Shown here: positions 20,336 through 30,505 of the stretch, piece after piece | How the letters are laid out: each line of letters begins with the position of its first letter | Numbering within the stretch: position 1 is the stretch's first letter | DNA from: Nematopogon swammerdamellus | Taxonomy: Eukaryota; Arthropoda; Insecta; Lepidoptera; Adelidae | Assembly: GCA_946902875.1 (NCBI GenBank) | Contig: OX336336.1 | Span: 5,302,545 to 5,366,544, forward strand | Direction: 5' to 3' | Length of the DNA stretch: 64,000 nucleotides | Position numbers and translations under genes: made by a program | Notes under the pieces: generated by a model | The model's input: only the letters and a program-made list of their open reading frames with translations | Database searches by the model: none | What the model was told of the DNA's origin: nothing

Positions 20336-23300
20336 TGTAACGTACTTCTGTCTGTCTTAAAAGTAACACTGTCATTACTTCTTCTATCAACAGAGGAACG
20401 TCAAATATTTATACAGAAATCCTCGTTACTACGAGTAAACTCTGAAATAAACCATGGCCTGCGTTTAGCATTCAAGTGATCTCTAGGTAAGCTCAGACAA
20501 TGTATACATGCGCATACAATGATCTAAACGGAAATGGACCCTGTCTCTTTCTTTCTTCAAGAAAGCGTTGTGTAACCGTATCACCCAGAGTACTAACTCA
20601 AACCTTAACCTTTCTATCCAAATCTTTGTTCTATGGGTTATAATCTAACTACAGCTATAATTCCTGCCTAATTCCGCCTTTCCTACGTCACTATGCCTCC
20701 TCTACCACATTATAACAATCTATGTTCTTTCCTCCGGAAATTCCTACACCTGAGAAACCGTGTATATTCTTCAACCAGTTTATTCTCTTCCTAAAAGGAA
20801 GTATGTAGCCTAATCCTGAAGATGCGTGACCTTGTGTGAGATCACTATCCTTACTTCTGGAATACCTACAAGGTTCAACGACTTTTCTTACCAAAGGGAA
20901 CTACTATATGCTTTTCTCCTCGACCGATCAGATAGGCTAGCACTGATCTTGGAGTATATGCACTTCTTTTCCTCAGCTGGAGGATATAGCGTTCTATCAC
21001 ATCCAACGATAAATAACTCACCCCCTTGCAGGAGTTAGGGAAGACAGCTGGAATGGAATTGCCTAGGCTTTCTTGAACTTAGCATTTCAAATTATATTTC
21101 CCTTTTAATCAAACAGCTTCAAAATTGAAAAGCCACGCCCTAGCAGGAATTAGAGGTAACCCCTGGAAGGAATTTATCTAGCTTTTCAGGGACCTAGTCT
21201 TCTTTTAGAAGAATAACAGCTGTGATGCAATAAAGTATCACTGCCTAGCAGGAGTTAGAAAAGAGGTCTTAAAATAATTCATTTAATGTTTATTGTACCT
21301 GGCTTTTCTTTCTCATCATTCCGTGCCTACATTCATTAGCTTTATTATTGTAAATGTTCTTAGGTTTCTACTCTGTACTATACTCCTACTTTCTGTGATT
21401 ATAGGCTCTTCATTCTATCTATTTGGTATCAAACACTTTATCTTTCGCTTCGCAAGATCAGAAAATTTACCCCAAGAGGGGTAGACAATGGGCCCCTTTG
21501 AACCAGGTGAGGTTTTCTCACCTTAGCTCCACCACGCCCATCGCTGTGACCTTCAACCAGTTTGACTGAGGTACTACTCCTCACTCAAAGTTGTACCTAA
21601 AGGTCTCCTGTCTATTCTGTGCAAATGAAGCGTTCCCTCTATCGGGATTACTTTAACTGCGTATGTGTAATGTATGTACAATGCTCCTTATTAGAACATT
21701 GCACCTACGTGTCTAGTGTACCTATTGTGTTCCTGCCTACCTCTCCTAAGTAAACGACCCAATTTAGACAACCCTAACCGTAACTTCGTCTCCCTCCCTA
21801 GACCTCTCTCTAGTCGATCCGTTTATACGTGCATCGAACCTTCGAGACGCCTCTACTTCTGTGGCCATGGAAATGTAATCTTCCCCAAAGCAAGAGAGAC
21901 CGGGTCCATTCTATTCGCTTACTTACGAACTCTAAACGTACGGGTGCGCTCAAAGAACATTAGTTTACTACGATGTACACCTGACAAGACCCCTAGCTAA
22001 TCACTTATATAAGGACACTCGTCTACCTGGTACAGGTCTTCCTACACTTCTGGAACACACTGCGATCCAATACGAACACAACACCTCTACCTACGTTAAC
22101 CTTGGCCTTTATCTAGGCACCACTTCACTTGACCATCAAGCCGCGCAGCACTCACTCACACGCACTCGCGTTACAAAATCTACTAATAACATCTCGACTA
22201 TTCGTAGTCTTTAGTGCCGTAAGGACCTAACGAGTTATCTATTTTAGCAATTATTCTAGGTGAGCATGCTCATCGTCCAATGGGTTCAATTATCCCTCAC
22301 ATATTTTCTCCTCATTACTCCCCGTTACTCTCTCGACATACTATAACCTCCGGGTGCCAGCCCCGACATTTCGGTCTAGGGCCTTTCACCATCGGTATGC
22401 TATCATCAGAACCTCCGGATGCCAGCCCCGACATTTCGGTCTAGGGCCTTTCACCATCGGTATGCTATCATCAGAACCTCCGGATGCCAGCCCCGACATT
22501 TCGGTCTAGGGCCTTTCACCATTGGTATGCTATCATCAGAACCTCCGGATGCCAGCCCCGACATTTCGGTCTAGGGCCTTTCACCATTGGTATGCTATCA
22601 TCAGAACCTCCGGATGCCAGCCCCGACATTTCGGTCTAGGGCCTTTCACCATTGGTATGCTATCATCAGAACCTCCGGATGCCAGCCCCGACATTTCGGT
22701 CTAGTGCCTTTCACCATTGGTATGCTATCATCAGAACCTCCGGATGCCAGCCCCGACATTTCGGTCTAGGGCCTTTCACCATCGGTATTCTATCATCGAC
22801 TTTAATCTTCAAACACCCAAGTATTGGTGAACAAGCGAGTTTGAACTTGTATGGACAATGAGCACGGCTCCGCGACGCGATTTGCCAGACTTCACACTCA
22901 CCGTGAGTGTTTGTTAGTAGGTTGCTGGCTCCCGAAACAAGACTGACTCGACGTCGACTGCGCACGAGTTTAAATGGCCCTCATCCCTACCCTTCGGCTC
23001 TACTTCGTTTCCTGTCGTTCCCGAACGTTCTTAGCCAATCAAAAGCCTTCCCTTCCATAAGGACCCCACCCCTAACAGCGCCTCTGTCGGCCGATTTAGA
23101 CATTAAAATACTGCCCCGCCGAGCTACGAACTGCTGTGAACACCCGTCAAGCCATTGCGAGTTAACCGCACGAACATCATTCCTTTCTGTCAACCGAGAC
23201 ATTGCGCGATCTATGCCTACGTCAGATAACCATCTTTTGATTTATACGCACTCTACCGGCAAATATATGCGATTGATTTATCCCTGCCATCTATCCACTT

Positions 23301-23526
23301 TTGCTCGCATCACGCAAGGTTTGAGTATACCAACATCATGTGCAACCATTAAGTTCTACTCGCGTCCGTGTGATGACGCCACGTGATTATAGTCACACGT
23401 GATTATATACACTTCTAGTTCGCGACTAGGCGTCTAGATGGCTGTACTTATCTCGTTTTAATCAATAAATTAATTCTTCTTATTATATCATACTTAGGCT
23501 AATGGTACCCTTCTGTGTTCGTCACA
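20336..23526 (-). repeat. Left terminal direct repeat (LTR), 3191 bp
   Basis: By eye identical to 30506-33306 at every block compared, except that it has seven copies of a 65-bp unit where the other has one (390 bp = 6 x 65 accounts for the whole length difference). Frames such as the 159-codon one at 22907-23386 appear in both repeats only because the DNA is duplicated. In the favoured minus orientation this is the 3' LTR. Confidence 0.92.
22346..22800. repeat. 65-bp tandem array inside the left LTR, seven units
   Basis: The unit starts ACCTCCGGATGCCAGCCCCG, then ACATTTCGGTCTAGGGCC and TTTCACCATYGGTATGCTAT. The first unit has CGGGTG and the last has GGTATTC. The single unit in the right LTR (32516-32580) carries both the first-unit start and the last-unit end. 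Confidence 0.96.
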
Positions 23527-25384
23527 GTCGCCCGCCTAGAGGCGATTTTCGTGGCATGGGAAAGAAATTAGTTTCCTTCCTTCATGATCACGACTAGCGT
23601 CTCTACCCTCTACTACCGTCTCATCTTGTCAGTCGTCAACATACCAATGCTATAGTTGCAGTACCGCTTTTCGTAGTTGTGCCTCTGTTAGAGTGTTCGT
23701 TCTCTCCCAGTAGGTCCGTAGTACCATCAACTTCTTCCATTAAGGTGTTTGTCCCTTCCCAGAATGATTGTGGCATTTTAAATTAGATGTTATAAGCAGT
23801 CCCGATCACACAACACAGCATATTGACCCTCGTCCAAGTCAAGTCAGGTTTGACCCAGCAGAAGTTTCAAAATTTGAATTCTGAAGGAATTAACGTCCCT
23901 GTTTCATGCCATAGAAAGGTTTCCCACCAACGCAGGAACCTGTAGTCTCACCCTTTGTTGGTAGGACAGGATCAGTACTTCTCCTGATGTTAAGAGCGCA
24001 CTACATACCTTGCCATCTGGTTTAGGCTACGCTGCACATTCCAACACCTTAACCTTCCATGTTATAGACAGGAAAACTGGGAAAATATTGCAAAGACTTT
24101 AAAATTGACTTTAGCTTCATTTGAGTCGTAAACCTTTGTTACCTAACTCACCTATTGGCGAACGGATGGACCCGGTCTGATTGTACATGATTCTACTCTA
24201 ATCACGTCCAACATTGCTCCGGTCAATGGTTCAAAATACTATGCTCGATTACTGTTCATAGACCGAAAAATATCACCACTAACTCCCAACATTCCTTTTT
24301 ATGTGTGTGCGGAATGCCTTCAGTATGTAATGCCATTTTTCCCCCCGAGTAAGAGCTCAGGTCTCGGTGTAATGTAAAGTTCTGCACTATGGCTTGGTCA
24401 CCTCACATTTCTCAAGTCCCGTTTGTGTGTTCAACACACTGAGTTTACATTCACATTATTTTCGGAGCAATGTATGGGAAAACCAATCAAAATCGAAACC
24501 AAAGTGTCCTGATTCATTGTAGAAGTCCCCTCAGGTCAGAGCTCTGCTCTCATTAGAAGGAATTCCCACCACAGAGTACAGACACTATACTACCAGCAGG
24601 TTTAATCGCGTATTTTCCTTTTTACGCAACCATCCAAGACCATCTACTCAAGCCAACAAGTCTACTTTAAGTCAAAACTTTTGTTACTTCTTGTTCAGAA
24701 GTACTAATAGTCCAACTCCCCCACGCTGAACAGGCTTTTATTCCTATTTGTCCATAGTGGGTATTATTTCGTTAGACTCCCTATTTTCTAGCTATACGCA
24801 CATGTCTCTACTGTTTCCGTCCTTTAATTAATCCGCCATAATACTACGAGGCTATATTTTAAACTACGTACCCGAACTCGTTCTCACTTCAGAACCGTAT
24901 TCGTATTCGCCCGCCAAACTACACGCCCCGTGACTATGTTTGACGCCTTAATAACCGATTTTATTTCAGTCTGATATTCTATTCGCGCGCCAACCTATAT
25001 ACACTCCGCGATTCAACCTACATTCGTTGCCGTATTAACCGACTTAATTTTAACCGGTTTTCCGTCCGGAATATTCTTCGCACCCGCTCTACCCCTATAC
25101 AGACGTGACCTCAACCCCTAATTTGTTGGGTCCTCCCACGTTTCTCGCCGACAACGCGACCTCCTCCCTCTTCCTAATGTACCAGGTAGACGGAACCCTA
25201 TACTTAATAATATATTACCATAACCTCACCCCTTCCTATAGTACCATATGGACGTATCCCTATGCCTACCATTAGTAATAACCTTACCTTTCCTATAGTA
25301 CCATGTGGACGGAACCCTATCCTTAGCCTAACATTACCGACCTATATCCTAAACTCCTCTCCTATCTTACTATATTCTAAATAC

Positions 25385-25432
25385 ATACATACGCAGCGCC
25401 ACACCTGCCTCCCGGCGAAGTAGGCAGAGACA
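25385..25432 (+). repeat. TAGGCAGAGAC dispersed-repeat scrap
   Basis: CGCCACACCTGCCTCCCGGC then GAAGTAGGCAGAGACAACGG. Related scraps are at 28490-28556 and 51155-51212, both beginning with a CATACATA run and GTTTCCC.GTGGGGTAGGCAG. Class unknown. Confidence 0.6.
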
Positions 25433-27614
25433 ACGGATCCCCACGCGCCACGATCATGTCACCCCCCCCCCTGTCTCCTCTTCCACCTCCATAGTATTCT
25501 ACCTACCTACTTAATACAGTACATAACACTTCAAAGCAAATAGGTCACACGCCCGCCAGACTATCTATAGTTTATTCAACAAAAGTTTGGGCGTCCCTTA
25601 GTGTTCAATTCCTACTATACACATGTGAAAATAAATAACCTATATAGCACCCTAATACGCCCGCCAAACCCTATGATCTCTACATGGCTCCATATCCTAT
25701 TCTGGCTACTCTATAACCTAACTTTCCTGCTCTACTATCGTCCCTTCTTTCATCACCAATCGGCATTCCATACTCAGGCCCGTCCTCCTTCTGCTCCAGG
25801 TTCCGTGGCTGTGTGTACCCCAACGAAGATGAACCGATGCACCTTCACCCTAACTAAACCCCTATAACTGTAGTACAACCAATTCCTGCTTCCCCCTAAT
25901 TCCCCCTACCCGAGGAGTCGTCCTGAAATTCCTGAAACTAAATCACATTAGACATATCAAATTTCACTTTAGGTATATTACTCTAGTGGGTTACACACCT
26001 GAAAATATCCTATAGTTATTTCTCAAAATTGTTACCTCCCTTCATGTCTACATATAGGTATAGGTCCGTAGTCTGATATAAATTTGATGTATGAAAATAT
26101 TCTCTCCTTATCCTCGAGGTATGATGTCCATTGAAGGTGATTCCTACCAGGTTGCCTTCAACCCCGAGCAATATACACACTGATATCTACACAGTCAACA
26201 CAGATGTACGCCTCCCTATAATATAGCGTAAACAGCTGACTTCCCTGTTGAAACCAGTACAGACATAAAGTGGCACAAGTGAAGGAGAATATTACAAATA
26301 GAAATTCCTGCAATTAGAACATAATGAATGACATGCCCATACGTTACCAGGGTAAGCTATCTCTTCACAGCCCGGCCTCCATGACGTCATGCGTCCCTTA
26401 ACGCACTCCTTCTTCAGTTGGATGTCGTTGCTCCCAGCAGCTCGAGCACGTGGTTTCGTAAGTAAGTAGGTATTTGATAAAATAAGTAAGTATTTGAATG
26501 AGAGGGAAATAATACCTCTATGATGTGCTAAACTGGAATTCTCAGAGTATACCTATAAGAATAACTATTTATTTAATAAATAAATAAAAATATCTATCAT
26601 TAATGTAACATTTTTTTTCGCTGCATACCTATTAACGTAAACTCATTGACAGGCAACCAAGTCCAGCTTCCCTTGATCCAAACTTCACCCTACGCCGCTG
26701 CTACCAAGGTTACCTACTCTTAACCGTACGTGACCCCATTCCAGCATACCTATTCACCCCTTCCCCATACCTATCTAGTCAGTGAACCACTAAAAGGACC
26801 TGTACATAATGCTATACCTATCAACTCGACCTCCACTACATGCCCCTGATACACATAATAAATATAAGTACCTACAAGCAAACAGGCAACCCGATGTTGG
26901 ACACGTTATCCTAGTAGGTAGGTACACGCATGAATAGGTAATTAAAATAATCAAAACGAACAAGTATCCTTCAACATAAACACCCATAATAAATAAAATT
27001 ACCATCAATGCATACCTACTACGAACGGTGCATCCAGTGTATACCTAGGTAGGTGCCCCGGTGCGGTGGTCGATTCCTATAACTCAACTCTATAATTTAA
27101 CATAAGTAGTAAACAGGTGAGCATGTAAGCAAACAAGTAACACACAAGCAAGTAAGCAAGCAGGAAATACATACATAATTATCAGTCACCCACGCAACCA
27201 TTAGTATAAACATTTAATTTAAAATGAATGCTCAACCTCCCCTAAATACGAACGCCTATACGTACTGCACATATATGTAAATAATTATACATACATACAT
27301 ACACATGTACCAAAGATATCCAATCGACAAGGATACGTAGGTAAGTATCTATGTTACGTCCCCATACATGAAATACGGATATAAATGTAGCCAGCCAGCC
27401 CTCTATACTCGCCTGTACACAAACACGCTCCCATATAGGTACATACACTCAAGTGAGTACCCCTTCATAAATAGTTTAAGATAAATACGGAACCCTACTG
27501 TCTGAGTCTGAACATAAAGACCAAACACGAAGGCTACGGAACCCTCGCGACACCCGCTCCCTAAAATTCATTGGCCCCACCTAGATATCCTGACGACATC
27601 GATTGATTCACACT

Positions 27615-27652
27615 AGGTAGGTAGGTAGGTAGGTGAGTAAGTAGGTAAGTAG
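27615..27652. repeat. (AGGT)n microsatellite
   Basis: Tandem AGGT/AAGT units within the internal region of the 13-kb element. Confidence 0.85.
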
Positions 27653-27725
27653 GTACCTTGACTCGTAATTATCACTGTTTCCGATAAATAGGTATTTTTA
27701 ACTTACGGAAGGTACAATTACCTAA

Positions 27726-28040
27726 CCACACACATACATATCACCCACGCTGAATCCCGACAATCGAGGTAAGCAGAGCAATCGGTGCTGCGCTGCAAGA
27801 ACTCCGGCAAATTACAGCACAATACCGACATCCACGTTTCGCAAAGTATTAGGACAAGATTCAATCGATCAAGCAGCAAGTAAGGCACGAAGACCCACAT
27901 GCTCCATGACTCGGTGGAAGTACCGTGCCAAGGTGAGAAGTGGCAAACCTGTCGCCCCTCAGCACGGCATCCCGTCCTCATCCCTCAGCCGTCCTTCACG
28001 ACATGCACGGGTAGAGATGCAGCGAGGCTACTCTCCCCAA
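27726..28040 (+). repeat. Family A repeat inside the 13-kb element
   Basis: Carries CCCGACAATCGAGGTAAGCA, TCAATCGATCAAGCAGCAAG and CACGACATGCACGGGTAGAG. Compared with copies outside the element it has C in place of T at several sites (for example CATCCCGTCCTCATCCCTCA), matching the C-rich bias of its surroundings. Confidence 0.75.
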
Positions 28041-28489
28041 ATACTGACCCCATACGGTTTACCTAACTATTGTTGTTTATTTTTGTTTAAGATTTTGTAC
28101 TTTTATTATTTATTTATTTATTTCATACTGGTCAACTCACTCGCGCGCATGGACACGGAACCCTCTCAGGAACATACATACATCCGCCTCCATACATCTA
28201 TACACCCACGACAACTCCTCTCCACCATTCTTCCAATCTACCTATAATGTTTATCCCTCCACACTCAACCGAACTCCTGACGCACAACGTCAATCACTCT
28301 GTCTCATAGTCAATACCTAACCCATACATAACCCATACTCAGTCATCCTCCCTTTTGTACACTCCCAACACGTATACAGAATAGCTCCCGCCTTTCCTAA
28401 ATCTATGCTGCACAACGATGATTACTCTCCTTTGTTCGGCTACGTACACCCCTAACCTATACGAACAAAAGTATAATAAATAACACCCA

Positions 28490-28556
28490 TAGGCCATACA
28501 TACATACATAGCGTCATGGCGTCACGCCTGTTTCCCGGTGGGGTAGGCAGAGGCCA
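28490..28556 (+). repeat. TAGGCAGAGG dispersed-repeat scrap
   Basis: CATACATACATAGCGTCATG, then CGCCTGTTTCCCGGTGGGGT and AGGCAGAGGCC. Best-preserved relative of the scraps at 25385 and 51155. Confidence 0.65.
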
Positions 28557-30334
28557 CCAACCATATATTTCCCTACTACGTTGTAATTCATTCATACCTA
28601 AAGGTACACATACGTACGTAGATATACATACATCCAGACAACATTGGTCAACGTAGGTCAAACTCCCATTCATTATTATTCCTATATGCGCACTCGCTCC
28701 TTGAACTTGGCTAAACTATTTCCCACTTGTGGACCTAGTCATACTATGAGCCTAACTATCTAATCTAACTAGAACTAGATCAATGGTTATCGCCTCAACC
28801 AGCTGACTTCTAAACCAAATACACATGTGACCTCGCTTCATACATTCTCTCAACGGAACTCTCATCGCAATTCACGTACACTCGTAGACCGGTCATTCCT
28901 TAGGTTAACACATAATCAGAACTATGACACCCCATTGATAATGAACAATACATACTTATACCAATTCTTATGTGACAAGGCAGGCTTAATGCCCAAAGCA
29001 ACTTTCCCCTTTAGTAATTAATATTTCAATTTATTGTTAATTTATTTATTTAAATTAAATAAAATTCACAAAATTGGTAACAAAATATAATTCATGTCTT
29101 TATTTATCTATATGAAGTTTCCGTTTTATTTTATTTTGTTAACCTAATTCTTTCTTTCTTATTGAATTTAACACCATACTTCTTACTCCTCACACAAATG
29201 TCTCTTTCATAATACTTTCGCTAACTTCTCACCAAACCACCAAGCATTCCCACCCGTAGGTAACCCAATATTTCAACCCAACTTTCATTTTTACTTTTAA
29301 TCAACATACTCATTCACCTCTCTACCCAAACGCTTTCTTTCTAATTCCTTCCGCCGTTCCAAGTCCCTGGATTCCCTTACATTCATTCCCAAAGCCATAC
29401 CTTATTTCCTATCCAAAGCTTCTCAAACTATGGAATAATGATTTCAAATGCAAATTTATGCCGACGAAATTACTTTCATTGGGGAAAAAATATGATTTAC
29501 GTGTGAACGCAACCCCGCCCCAGGCCCCGCCTCTAATTACCCACCTTCCCCCCTAAAACATGCATCCCACGCTAGCGGAGCCGCGGCCAAAAGCTAGCTA
29601 TAAATAAGGTCTAATAAATCGTTGCCAATGATAATTCTTTTGTAAAGCCAACTAATACCCCCCCGAACCTATATGACTCTTATGTTTTCCTAACCAGTGC
29701 CTACCCCATCTACATGAAGATATCTCAACTAACTAATTCATCAAAGGATTATCCCATGGTGACCATATAGAACCCAAAATATTAAACCCCGAAATTATTA
29801 TAAAATATATTATTCTTAGTTTATTCTTGCAAAATCGTTTGAGAACCACTGCTCTTAACTATGGCGCACGCCGCACGCCTAGTGTGCTTCCACCCAGTCT
29901 GGACTTCCGGAGTCTCGCTCGGCTCGACGCCGACGCCCGTTAGACTTCCCCGACAACAGAACAAATATTTCTTATGGAAGTGACAATAACATAATATTTA
30001 ATAAAATTTCTTTTATAATAGATAGCTACTAATTACTACATATATGACACTGCACTCGCGTAATTCCTTCGAACCGTTCCGTAAACATAAGCGATATTCT
30101 TACGAAATTGTCTGTTTTACACTCATTTAATAATAAGGAAAACACTCACATGCTGTGCACTGGATTCAAGATATCTGCTGCTCCAAAGATATCTCGTTCT
30201 CAACGTTCAGTCACCTTCCACTAAAAGTCACTTCGCACTAGTCACTGCTTATATTTAGCATTTCTATAAAATACCTACTCCTAAAGTTGGGTTCTAGGAT
30301 TCCTCCTATCTTACTCTTACCTACCTATCTACTT

Positions 30335-30455
30335 CCCTAACTTATATATTTATATATATAAATTATATATATAAAATTATGTATATTAAAAAAAATAATA
30401 TTTTTTTTTTATTTTATTATTATTATTTTTTTTTTTTTTTTTTTTTTTTTAATAG
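30335..30455. repeat. AT-rich and poly-T low-complexity tract
   Basis: (TA)n-like DNA followed by long T runs, ending about 50 bp before the right LTR. It shows no polypurine-tract character on either strand. Confidence 0.85.
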
Positions 30456-30479
30456 TAAATCTATCCGCGGATACATTGT

Positions 30480-30504
30480 TATCTATCCTGGTCTAACGGT
30501 ACCA
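30480..30504 (-). promoter_or_regulatory. Candidate tRNA primer-binding site
   Basis: On the minus strand, one base after the right LTR ends in ...TTACA, the sequence reads TGGTACCGTTAGACCAGG. Primer sites of LTR retrotransposons start with TGG (complement of the tRNA CCA end) within a few bases of the 5' LTR. I cannot assign the tRNA by eye, so this is suggestive only. Confidence 0.4.
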
Positions 30505-30505
30505 C

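Larger units (their letters stand above)
23527..30505 (-). other. Internal region of the 13-kb element, non-coding
   Basis: 6979 bp with no gag/pol-like frame in six frames. The plus strand is C-rich and G-poor (for example C 23, G 8 in 25861-25920). Contents I can name: a degenerate triplication of GTACCATGTGGACGGAACCC (25175-25345), a C9 run near 25463, TAGGCAGAGAC-type scraps (25385-25432, 28490-28556), an AGGT microsatellite (27615-27650), a family A repeat (27726-28040) and an AT/poly-T tract (30335-30455). Captured host or repeat DNA is plausible but unproven. Confidence 0.75.

Noticed and set aside
22346..22800. CRISPR-like array
   Set aside because: The units are contiguous 65-bp repeats with no unique spacers, and the setting is an insect LTR.
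22907..23386. 159-codon frame, present again at 32687-33166, as a conserved gene
   Set aside because: Both copies lie in the duplicated LTRs, so the match reflects DNA duplication. No motif or homology is recognised, and the C-rich composition explains the low stop density.
28081..28247. Membrane-protein-like frame (KILYFYYLFIYFILVN) in the 13-kb element
   Set aside because: The hydrophobic stretch is an ATTT simple repeat and there is no support for a gene.
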